DNA from: SPGG2 sp964194625
GTDB lineage: Bacteria > Pseudomonadota > Gammaproteobacteria > Acidiferrobacterales > SPGG2
DNA length: 7,428 nucleotides
Assembly: GCA_964194625.1 (NCBI GenBank)
Contig: CAXMNC010000265.1
Coordinates: 1 to 7,428, forward strand
Direction: 5' to 3'
This document shows, one piece after another, positions 1 through 6,232 of this stretch (position 1 is its first letter; each line of letters begins with the position of its first letter). A program made the translations under genes and the position numbers. Under the pieces are notes generated by a model. It was not told the origin of the DNA. It saw only the letters and a program-made list of their open reading frames with translations, and did no database searches.

Positions 1-516
1 AAGCGCACCGAGAAGAATGTGACGGCGAATGCCAAGCTTCAACTCTACACGGAGATAAGCAAGCTCAACTTGGATTCATTTCACTTTCACGGTGATGACT
101 CAGAGTACCGGGTAACCGCGGTTATTGCGCTACCCAACGACACCAAGTCTGGGACGATACTGCGCGGGCGCTATATCTCTGATGGTGCCACTAATCAGAT
201 CCTCAAACCCGCCGACGTTATCGACGGGCTGCTTCAGAACATCTTCCGGATAAAGAATGTGATCGATGCAGTGGTCGTTCTCGTTGGTTTTGCCACGATC
301 CTGGCGATCATATTGGTTTTCACGCTTTCCCTAAGGCTACGTCAACGAGAGATTCAAACGATCTTTAAGCTGGGGTGCAGTCGCATGACCATTGCGAGGC
401 TGATGGGTGCGGAAATCTTTATCATCATCGTATCGAGTGCAGTGCTGTGTGTGTTAATGATTGCGGTAGTTAATCATTTCAGCAATGATCTGGTTCGGAT
501 GGCGTTTATTAGGTAA
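1..516 (+). CDS. FtsX-type ABC transporter permease, C-terminal part (cut by left edge)
   Basis: The reading frame is open from base 1 to the TAA at 514-516, so the gene starts outside the window. About 171 residues are visible. The first ~80 look like the end of an extracytoplasmic domain. A hydrophobic segment follows (roughly IDAVVVLVGFATILAIILVF), then a basic cytoplasmic loop with the FtsX-domain look, RLRQREIQTIFKLGCSR, then a second hydrophobic segment (about AEIFIIIVSSAVLCVLMIAV). The loop 'R.REI.t...lG.sr..i' is typical of FtsX/MacB/LolE permeases, which transmit ATPase motion to the periplasm rather than forming a classical import channel. The protein stops about 14 residues after the second segment, so the last membrane helix usual in this domain is not seen. 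The next gene on the same strand encodes a TroA/ZnuA-like binding protein, which suggests a shared role in metal handling. The partner ATPase would lie to the left. Family call is firm; substrate is unknown. Confidence 0.8.
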   Translation, partial: KRTEKNVTANAKLQLYTEISKLNLDSFHFHGDDSEYRVTAVIALPNDTKSGTILRGRYISDGATNQILKPADVIDGLLQNIFRIKNVIDAVVVLVGFATILAIILVFTLSLRLRQREIQTIFKLGCSRMTIARLMGAEIFIIIVSSAVLCVLMIAVVNHFSNDLVRMAFIR

Positions 517-609
517 ATAGCTCGTAGTCCTGAGTCTCTAGGGTGAACAGCGACTACAAACCAAAAGGCTTCAAACTCAAGACTTGCTTCCCCTTCAGAC
601 TAAAGACTA

Positions 610-1521
610 ATGTCTCCAGACTCTAAACTTTTCTTAGTCGCCTTGTGCTTGATTTCACTAGTCAGTGTTCCACTGATCGCCGACAGTGCTTCCAAGAACG
701 ACAAGCCCACCGTTGCTGTTGTTAACTATCCACTGAAATATTTCGCTGAGCGGATCGCGGGCAACCATGTCAACGTTATCCTACCGTTACCGGTAGACAT
801 TGACCCCGCATTCTGGATCCCGGAACCCGAAGGTGTGCTCGCTTTTCAAGCAGCGGATTTAATCCTGCTGAATGGCGCTACTTATAGTAAGTGGCTCAAT
901 AAAGTGTCGTTGCCACGAAGGAAGCTCGTCAACACATCGCAGTCATTCAAAGACCAGTACATAGAAGTCAAGGATCTCACTACTCACCGCCATGGTCCTC
1001 AAGGCGCGCACGCGCATGCGGGCAAGGCGTTTACGACGTGGATCGATTTTCAACTCGCGATACAACAGACCAAGGCGGTACACGCAGCACTCGAAAGGCT
1101 AGTGCCCGAACAGAAGAAACAGTTCGAAACTAACTTCTCTCGCTTGAAAAACGATATGTTGGCATTGGACCGGCGCATTGAGGAGGTTGTTACGAACGAG
1201 CGCGTCCAACCGCTCGTTGCCTCGCACCCGGTTTACGGCTACTTCGCCAAGCACTATGGCTTGAATATTCAAAGTGTGTTTTGGGAACCCGACGATATGC
1301 CAAGCGTTGAGCAATGGGCAGAGCTGAATAGTATATTAAGGGATCACCCTGCCAAGTGGATGATCTGGGAGGGTGAGCCCAACCCGGATTCCGTTGACAA
1401 ACTGAAGTCAATGGGAGTCAAGAGTCTGGTTTTTGATCCGAGTGGAAACGTACCGGATCAAGGTGATTTTTTAAGTGTCATGAAGCAGAATGTCGAGAAT
1501 CTGCGAGTGGCTTTTCAATAA
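610..1521 (+). CDS. Periplasmic metal-type (TroA/ZnuA-like) substrate-binding protein with an altered metal site
   Basis: 303 residues, the usual size for cluster A-I (ZnuA/TroA) binding proteins of zinc/manganese ABC importers. Residues 1-27 look like a Sec signal peptide, with a hydrophobic core at about 7-23 and possible cleavage after ADSAS. The fold is recognisable from DPAFWIPEP (65-73), the AADLILLNGATYSKWL stretch (81-96), SHPVYGYFAKHYGL (205-218), IWEGEPNP (252-259) and LVFDPSGN (273-280). The family's four metal ligands are three His and one Asp/Glu. Here the third His (H206) and the Asp (D276) are kept, but the first is Ala (A67 in DPAFW, usually DPH) and the second is Thr (about T142 in FTTW, usually HxW). 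A short His-rich loop is present (H126, H128, H134, H136), as in zinc-binding members. No clear Shine-Dalgarno precedes the ATG at 610, and I see no Zur-like palindrome upstream. The FtsX-type permease 93 bp upstream, on the same strand, may be its partner. The ligand could be a metal bound differently, or a metal complex; this is inference. Confidence 0.82.
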   Translation: MSPDSKLFLVALCLISLVSVPLIADSASKNDKPTVAVVNYPLKYFAERIAGNHVNVILPLPVDIDPAFWIPEPEGVLAFQAADLILLNGATYSKWLNKVSLPRRKLVNTSQSFKDQYIEVKDLTTHRHGPQGAHAHAGKAFTTWIDFQLAIQQTKAVHAALERLVPEQKKQFETNFSRLKNDMLALDRRIEEVVTNERVQPLVASHPVYGYFAKHYGLNIQSVFWEPDDMPSVEQWAELNSILRDHPAKWMIWEGEPNPDSVDKLKSMGVKSLVFDPSGNVPDQGDFLSVMKQNVENLRVAFQ

Positions 1522-1571
1522 GCAGTGGAACCGTTTAGGTTATAAACCCAGTTAATCGTGGAGGAGCCAAA

Positions 1572-1859
1572 ATGAGTGCACTTGATATCTTTGCCTTGAT
1601 TGTACTGCTCGTGTTGCTAGGACTAGTCATCGGTGTGTGGGTGTTTCTGGGTATGCTGCCGGGAAAGATTGCGCACTCGCGCAATCACCCTCAGGGCGAG
1701 GCCATCAACGTCTGCGGCTGGTGGGGCGTTCTCACGCTGGGTATCTTGTTGCCGCTTGCGTTTATCTGGGCCCATACCAATCCGCCAGACCGTACGGCCG
1801 ATGACAAACGCAGACCGAAGGCCACCCCTAGCGGTAAGAACGAGGGGGTAACGTCATGA
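1572..1859 (+). CDS. yiaW: DUF3302 small inner-membrane protein, YiaW-like
   Basis: 95 residues with two membrane segments (about 5-28 and 51-67). Between them lies the DUF3302/YiaW signature: LPGKIA (29-34), RNHPQGEAINVCGWWG (37-52), then TLGILLPLAFIWA (55-67). The hydrophilic tail (70-95) is rich in Arg, Lys and Pro and probably cytoplasmic. In E. coli, YiaW is encoded next to YiaV, a HlyD-type protein, and the same pairing is seen here. The start is well supported: GTGGAGGAG at 1558-1566 lies just upstream of the ATG. The stop TGA (1857-1859) overlaps the next gene's ATG (1856-1858), so the two are almost certainly translated together. The family's biochemical role is not established. A helper subunit of the fusion protein, comparable in position to the small AaeX protein beside AaeA, is a reasonable guess and no more. 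The 50-bp gap from the upstream binding-protein gene leaves open whether the pair is co-transcribed with it. Confidence 0.88.
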   Translation: MSALDIFALIVLLVLLGLVIGVWVFLGMLPGKIAHSRNHPQGEAINVCGWWGVLTLGILLPLAFIWAHTNPPDRTADDKRRPKATPSGKNEGVTS

Positions 1860-2965
1860 TCGCTTTTCTCACGTTGTGCTACGTTGGCATTCTCGCGATG
1901 CTGGTGAAGCTCAGAGTCATTAAACTCACGCTCTGGTGGAAGATTTCGCCAGCGGTGTGGTTTGTGTTCTTGCTGATCGTATTATTCATCCCCATGCAGT
2001 GGGGCGCGCCGGCCGGTGCGGTCACCCTGTTTCAGGACGTTGTGGAGATTGTTCCGAATGTCTCAGGCGAGGTCATCGAGGTGCCAGCGAGGCCACTTAC
2101 GCCAATGAAGAAAGGCGACGTGTTATTCAAGATCGACCCGCGCCCTTTCCAGTACAGGGTCGATCGGCTTAAGGCGGCATTGACCGAAGCGGAGAAGGCA
2201 ATTCCGCAGCTTAGAGCCGCACTCGACTCAGCGAAGGCCGCAGTGTCACGGGCAACGTCGGAGCGTGATCGTGCCAAGCGTGAATACGAGCGTAACCTAA
2301 CACTTCAGGAACAAGGGGCCGCGCCTGAGCGGGAGGTTGTGCGCTGGCGTACCGCGTACGAAACGGCGCAAGCCGCCATCCGCAATGCCCGGGCCAACGA
2401 GGAGAAGGCGCGGCTTGCGTATGAATCAGACACGACGGTCGTGCAGGTGCGCGCGGATCTTGACACCGCTCAGTACGACTTAGAACAGACTACAGTGACC
2501 GCGCCCGCGGATGGCTTTGTCATCGCTCTCACGCTCCGCCCGGGGCAACGGGTGACAAACCTGCCTGTGCGTAGCTGGGTGGCCTATGTCTACCAAGGCC
2601 AAACCCACCTGTTTGTGGGCATCAACCACAACATGTTAAGACATGTGAAGCCCGGCCAGCGCGCTGAAATTGTGTTCAAACTGTATCCGGGCAAGATTTT
2701 TGGTGCGACGGTATTTTCCATCGCGTACATGACGCCGCAAGGCCAGGTGCAACCGAGCGGTCTCGTGCCCATGGCCCCGACCGCCGGGCAACTGCCCGCC
2801 CCCTACGGGGTGAGACTGGAACTTGATGAAGAGTTCCGCGAGCTGGTGCCGGGGGGCGCGGTGGGGACGGCAGCGATCTACACCGACAGCGTCAAAGCGA
2901 CCCATCTCATTCGGCGCATAATGATGCGTATGCAAGCCTGGTTGAACTACATCGTTCCGTGGTGA
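1856..2965 (+). CDS. yiaV: HlyD-family membrane fusion protein (YiaV/EmrA-like)
   Basis: 369 residues, near the length of E. coli YiaV. Two N-terminal hydrophobic segments (about 1-17 and 31-48) anchor it in the inner membrane. The first lipoyl half-motif spans about 62-98 (VPNVSGEVIEV, then KKGDVLFKIDPRPF). A long Ala/Glu/Arg-rich coiled-coil hairpin covers about 99-210. The second lipoyl half is at about 207-233, with TVTAPADGFV at 213-222. A beta-barrel region follows, and the Arg/Met-rich end (RRIMMRMQAWLNYIVPW) resembles the YiaV C-terminus. Such proteins bridge an inner-membrane pump to an outer-membrane TolC-type channel in tripartite efflux. No pump or outer-membrane factor is visible; to the right the next gene is on the opposite strand. 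AGGGGG at 1843-1848 gives a good ribosome site, and the ATGA overlap with the DUF3302 gene implies coupled translation. Transported substrate is unknown. Confidence 0.9.
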   Translation: MIAFLTLCYVGILAMLVKLRVIKLTLWWKISPAVWFVFLLIVLFIPMQWGAPAGAVTLFQDVVEIVPNVSGEVIEVPARPLTPMKKGDVLFKIDPRPFQYRVDRLKAALTEAEKAIPQLRAALDSAKAAVSRATSERDRAKREYERNLTLQEQGAAPEREVVRWRTAYETAQAAIRNARANEEKARLAYESDTTVVQVRADLDTAQYDLEQTTVTAPADGFVIALTLRPGQRVTNLPVRSWVAYVYQGQTHLFVGINHNMLRHVKPGQRAEIVFKLYPGKIFGATVFSIAYMTPQGQVQPSGLVPMAPTAGQLPAPYGVRLELDEEFRELVPGGAVGTAAIYTDSVKATHLIRRIMMRMQAWLNYIVPW

Positions 2966-3219
2966 GCGTGTCCGTGGGATGGAGGTGGAAATGTATCGCG
3001 GCCAACGGTTTGGTGCCTCGACCATTTGTGTTACAGCGCGGTCGAGTTCGGCGACAAAGGCATCAGCAGCAATGGTGCTTCTGTTTTCGTACCATGCCTA
3101 AACTCGCGACGACGGCCACGGAACGTTTAACCTGGAGCTCAAACCATTCAGGCGTCGATATATTGGTTTTAATTAACCTGGAACGGTTCAAAATCCCTTG
3201 CAATCCACTCCCAAATGAG
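2966..3219. other. 254-bp gap between convergent genes; no convincing gene
   Basis: This lies between the stop of the fusion-protein gene (+) and the stop of the second binding-protein gene (-), so it should hold terminators for both. I find no strong intrinsic terminator. Visible structure: a hairpin-like stretch at 3000-3017 (GGCCAA with TTGG..GCC), a perfect 7-bp inverted repeat CTCGACC/GGTCGAG at 3017-3023 and 3040-3046, AAACCA/TGGTTT at 3141-3146 and 3164-3169 followed by TTTTAATT, and a 10-bp direct repeat TTAACCTGGA at 3127-3136 and 3173-3182. A 36-codon frame (2991-3101, +) has GGAGGTGG just upstream of its ATG, but its product (MYRGQRFGASTICVTA...) is not recognised and coding is unproven. 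Confidence 0.6.
3017..3046. repeat. 7-bp inverted repeat downstream of the fusion-protein gene
   Basis: CTCGACC (3017-3023) and GGTCGAG (3040-3046) are perfect inverted copies separated by 16 bases. They lie about 50 bp after the fusion-protein stop. No T-run follows on the + strand, so this is not a standard intrinsic terminator. It could form an RNA hairpin that protects the 3' end or assists Rho-dependent ending, or it may be chance. Confidence 0.3.
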
Positions 3220-4095
3220 TCAGAAATCCCATTCGCCTTGCTGCATGAATATGTCTTTAGTGGTGAAGACTAGGGTTCGGTTTTCCAGATAGACGTTTAG
3301 CCAGTACCAGAGGTTCGGGGCGTCTGGCCGAACCGCGATCGCGATATAGTCTTTGCGTTTACCGATCTCGCATAATTTTAGTCGTATGGCCGCGGCCGGG
3401 TCGTCCTGGAGGAAGTCTCTGGCCTGCACCTCTCCCTGTAAGCTTCCAAGGATTTCCCCTTTCAGTACCGCGCCCATCTTCTCAGACTCCGAATCGAATT
3501 CTTTCACAGAAGCATCGGGAACTAACTTCGCCCAGGTTGCATATGCCCCCTTCTTCGGTACCCCAATCAGCCCGGGTGTCTTGAGAAGCTCGCGAACCTC
3601 GTCGACGCTCGGACAGTCCCAGCGATATTTGAAAGCCTTGGTTCTATTGACGAGAAGGGTGGCTGACTGAACGAGGTACGGATTCGTGAAATAGACGAAC
3701 TTGGCTCGCTTAGTCGTTCGACTAAGGTATGAAACACCAATGTCGACCTCGCCCTTGGCTACCAATTCGACAACCCCGTCGTAGGTTTCCGCCGTCCTCA
3801 CAAACTCAACCTCAACCTCGAGCCTCTTTGCTATTGCCCGTGCAAGCTCGATGTCGAAGCCGGTCAGCTTCCCGTCCTTGTCGGTCTCGATCATGGGCGG
3901 GACGTCCTGGGCGATGACGGCAACGACGAGTTTCTTCTTGTCAAGAATCTGTTGAATGTCCGGCAGATACTTGCCGCCGGCGGCTACCGCGGCACCAGTC
4001 ACGGCTGCGAGCAGGAAAACGGACAATCGTTGCAATACTGTTTTCAAGACCCTTTCAGTCCTTCTATGCCGTCCGTTTGAAGTTGGACTCCTCAT
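3220..4095 (-). CDS. Periplasmic family-3 solute-binding protein, second copy of the symporter operon
   Basis: 291 residues from the ATG at 4095, which has AGGA about 5 bases upstream. A TTG at 4047 (after GAAAGGGTC) would remove a long basic leader and give a 275-residue form; I prefer the ATG, but both yield a Sec signal peptide (core about 25-38, cleavage near AVA/AG at 38/39). The mature part is a bacterial SBP_bac_3 domain. Its signature GFDIELARAIAKRL is at 79-92, GEVDIGVSYLS at 115-125, and FTNPYL at 136-141. R130 fits the Arg that holds the ligand carboxylate in amino-acid binders. The usual lobe-2 motif with its ligand-binding Asp (GRVDAVVxD) is degraded to GEILGSLQGE (213-222). C161 and C242 match the two Cys of the neighbouring paralogue and may form a disulfide. 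The protein clearly arose by duplication: YLPDIQQ, LVVA, TDKDGKLTG, SVKEFDS, RLKLC, AVRPDAP and WLNVYL recur in both. It is the last gene of the operon, 50 bp after the first copy. Ligand unknown; a carboxylate is likely. Confidence 0.9.
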   Translation of the reverse strand: MRSPTSNGRHRRTERVLKTVLQRLSVFLLAAVTGAAVAAGGKYLPDIQQILDKKKLVVAVIAQDVPPMIETDKDGKLTGFDIELARAIAKRLEVEVEFVRTAETYDGVVELVAKGEVDIGVSYLSRTTKRAKFVYFTNPYLVQSATLLVNRTKAFKYRWDCPSVDEVRELLKTPGLIGVPKKGAYATWAKLVPDASVKEFDSESEKMGAVLKGEILGSLQGEVQARDFLQDDPAAAIRLKLCEIGKRKDYIAIAVRPDAPNLWYWLNVYLENRTLVFTTKDIFMQQGEWDF

Positions 4096-4145
4096 TTGTC
4101 CTCACACGAACTGAATCCGACGGTTTATCGTCCCAATCTCAGGCC

Positions 4146-4955
4146 CTATTGCTCATACACGAGCTCATCGACACTCGGGATTCGCAGCCGCGTGTCGAGG
4201 TAGACGTTCAACCAGCGCAGCAAGTGTGGCGCATCGGGACGAACTGCAATGGCGAGCCGTATCTGCCGTTCATCGATCAGACACAGCTTCAGCCGTAAGG
4301 AAGCAGATGGGTTTTGGCGGAGGAAATACTTCGCTACCGCCTCCGCCTGCGCGCTGGCTACGATCTCTCCCGCCTGCACCGCCGCCATCATGCTGGCCAC
4401 TGAGTCAAACTCTTTGAGTGATGCCTCCGGCACCTTCCGCCTCATAACTTCAACTTCGGTGTCTCCTTTCATCACACCAATCTGTCCGGGCTTCTGAGCG
4501 AGCTCGCGACGCTCGGATTGACTCGGACACGACTTGTTGAACTGGATTCCCTTTACCCGGTTGACCAGCAGTGCAGAAGACTCGGTGAGGTAGGGCTTCG
4601 TAAAGGAGACGATTCGGGCTATATGGACATTCAGGCCCAGGTTTGAAATTCCGATGTCTGCTTTGCCTTCCGCCACTGCGCGAAGAAGCTCATCCGTCCC
4701 CGCCGTTCGGGAAAACGCGACCTGCACACCAAGTTCGGCGCCGATGTCCCGGGCGATTTCGATTTCATAGCCCCGCAGGTTGCCATTCTTGTCAGTCATG
4801 GTCATCGGCGGTGCATCCGGGCCGATGGCGACCACAAGCCTGTTGTTGTCAATCAGCTGCTGGATACCCGGGAGATACGTCTCGCTCGCGCTGGCCATCG
4901 CACTGCCAAGCGCCACGGTGGACAGTAATGCCACGAATCTCGAGCCGGCTCTCAT
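4146..4955 (-). CDS. Periplasmic family-3 solute-binding protein coupled to the symporter gene
   Basis: 269 residues. Residues 1-23 form a Sec signal peptide (basic start, hydrophobic core 7-20, likely cleavage after ASA). The SBP_bac_3 fold follows: GYEIEIARDIGAEL (62-75), GKADIGISNLG (97-107), then R114 and FTKPYL (118-123). R114 is the probable carboxylate-binding Arg, and IGVMKGDTEVEVM (159-171) is a likely ligand loop in lobe 2. The conserved Asp of the second lobe is absent (GEIVASAQAE, 196-205), as in the paralogue downstream. The only Cys in the mature protein are C143 and C225. The ATG at 4953-4955 overlaps the symporter stop (ATGA), with GAGGG about 5 bases upstream, so synthesis is tied to that of the transporter. 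Family-3 proteins classically serve ABC amino-acid importers or act as periplasmic sensors, but no ABC genes are nearby. The overlap makes delivery of substrate to the symporter the simplest reading. Confidence 0.92.
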   Translation of the reverse strand: MRAGSRFVALLSTVALGSAMASASETYLPGIQQLIDNNRLVVAIGPDAPPMTMTDKNGNLRGYEIEIARDIGAELGVQVAFSRTAGTDELLRAVAEGKADIGISNLGLNVHIARIVSFTKPYLTESSALLVNRVKGIQFNKSCPSQSERRELAQKPGQIGVMKGDTEVEVMRRKVPEASLKEFDSVASMMAAVQAGEIVASAQAEAVAKYFLRQNPSASLRLKLCLIDERQIRLAIAVRPDAPHLLRWLNVYLDTRLRIPSVDELVYEQ

Positions 4956-6232
4956 GTGTCCCTCACGTTTTCTGCCAATGGCGCATCAGCCGTGGCCTTT
5001 GCTTGCCCCAACCGAGACTTTCCTGACAGCACGGCGACGGTGCAGGTGGCCTGCACGGTAAGCGTAGACACCAGCGAGGCAATCAAGGGTTGTGTCGTCG
5101 CGAGAATGACAGGGGCTAGGACGTACGGTACTCCAGCTCCTAAGAGTATCGGTGCCATGACCGGGCCAATCACGGCACCACCACCCACCGCGGCGGCTCC
5201 CGCGATGACCGAACCTAAGACGATGGTCACCAAGGTTATCACCCCAAGCTCTATCCCATAGATCTGGGCAAGAAAGATGGTGGTAAACGCGAAAAGCAAG
5301 ATTTGTCCGTGCTGGTTGGCGATCACGCCGAAAGGGGCGACCGTGTTCGCGACTTCCTCGTCCACATCGAAATGCAATCGCAGCGCCTCGATACTAGAGT
5401 ACAAGGCCACGAAGGGATTATCCGTCGCAAAGGCCAAGATCAGGGGAGTCTTAAGCTCCACCAGCGGTTGCCACAGTCGCTTGCCCGTGGCGATTGCGAG
5501 AATGACGATGTAGATAATAAAAACGATTACGGCGGCCAGGGAGAAAAAGCCCAGATAGGCCAAAAGGGCGTATAGCAACTCGGTCTTGGCCCCGCCGATG
5601 TTGGCCGCCACCACGCAGAAAAGTCCGAATGGAAGCGGAATAAGTACCCAGGAGAAGATAGTCGAGAACATATCGTACAGCGTGTGCACAATCTCCAAGG
5701 TCTGATCCGCACCCTTGGTGCGCACGACGCCGAGGGCAAGACCAGCCAGGACGGCGAAAAAAACAATGTTAATGAACTGTCCCTTGCTCAGGGCCTCGAA
5801 AACGTTGGACGGTATTATTCCGAAGAAGAAACTGAACAAGCCCCCCGGCTCTTGCGCGCGTTCCGCCCCCAGAATCTGGCCTCCCAAGAGGTCGGCGGCG
5901 GCATCGCCCAATTGCGCACCCGGTTGGAACACCAGGGCCACAACAACGCCGACGACGGCAGGAATCAGCAGCCCAACGCTATAGACCGTCGCCATACGCG
6001 GAAAGATACGTCGGGTCTTCGGGTTTCGCAGCATCTGGCCAATGCCCCACACAAGTGCGCTCACCATAATCGGGAGCATGCACATGGAAAGGAGGGCTAC
6101 GTAGAGGTCGCTGAAAGGCTTCAGCGCTACCGCCTGCGGTTTAAAGTAAATGCCGGCAAGAATCCCTAAGCCAACACCCAATAGAATGGTCTTGGGGTTT
6201 GTCAGTACCTGCTTGATTTTTTGGGCGATCAA
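4952..6232 (-). CDS. Divergent dicarboxylate/amino acid:cation symporter-family (DAACS) transporter
   Basis: 426 residues, normal for DAACS (GltP/DctA/GltPh fold), with about eight hydrophobic segments plus two re-entrant loops and a polar tail (404-426). VANTVAPFGVIANQHGQ (294-310) lines up with the GltPh segment containing NMDGT, so the family call is secure. The functional residues, however, are changed. NMDGT is NQHGQ (306-310). The serine-rich HP1 tip (TRSSSGTLP) is TDNPFVALY (270-278). HP2 reads GAAAVGGG (345-352). In the last helix (376-402, ILATTQPLIASLV...) the Asp, Arg-Thr, Asn and Asp that bind substrate and Na+ in GltPh are Thr, Ile, Leu-Val, Leu and Ala by my alignment. Coupling ion and substrate therefore cannot be carried over from known members. 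The start is the TTG at 6232: it is the first possible start after an in-frame TAG at about 6272-6274, and it has an A-rich rather than Shine-Dalgarno leader. It is the first gene of a three-gene operon, and its stop overlaps the start of a periplasmic binding protein. Confidence 0.88.
   Translation of the reverse strand: MIAQKIKQVLTNPKTILLGVGLGILAGIYFKPQAVALKPFSDLYVALLSMCMLPIMVSALVWGIGQMLRNPKTRRIFPRMATVYSVGLLIPAVVGVVVALVFQPGAQLGDAAADLLGGQILGAERAQEPGGLFSFFFGIIPSNVFEALSKGQFINIVFFAVLAGLALGVVRTKGADQTLEIVHTLYDMFSTIFSWVLIPLPFGLFCVVAANIGGAKTELLYALLAYLGFFSLAAVIVFIIYIVILAIATGKRLWQPLVELKTPLILAFATDNPFVALYSSIEALRLHFDVDEEVANTVAPFGVIANQHGQILLFAFTTIFLAQIYGIELGVITLVTIVLGSVIAGAAAVGGGAVIGPVMAPILLGAGVPYVLAPVILATTQPLIASLVSTLTVQATCTVAVLSGKSRLGQAKATADAPLAENVRDT

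Noticed and set aside
517..609. Zur or other metal-regulator operator before the metal-type binding protein
   Set aside because: The region has repeated AGACT elements and a small AGAC/GTCT inverted repeat over the start codon, but no palindrome resembling a Zur or Fur box.
1530..1550. GGTT-ATA-AACC palindrome between the binding-protein and DUF3302 genes
   Set aside because: A 4-bp stem with no T-run; neither a terminator nor a convincing operator.
3141..3170. AAACCA/TGGTTT inverted repeat followed by TTTT as a terminator
   Set aside because: The stem is only 6 bp with a 17-base loop and a short T-run; too weak to call as an intrinsic terminator.
2959..3273. 104-codon open frame from a GTG on the + strand
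   Set aside because: It overlaps the ends of both flanking genes, has no good ribosome site, and gives an unrecognised, irregular product.
4643..5061. Overlapping + strand frames opposite the first binding protein
   Set aside because: They are antisense shadows of a gene with signal peptide, SBP_bac_3 motifs and a strong ribosome site; products are Arg/Pro/Ser-rich and featureless.
5684..6169. 161-codon open frame on the + strand
   Set aside because: It lies entirely antisense to the well-supported symporter gene; its product is polar and low in recognisable motifs, as expected for a shadow frame.
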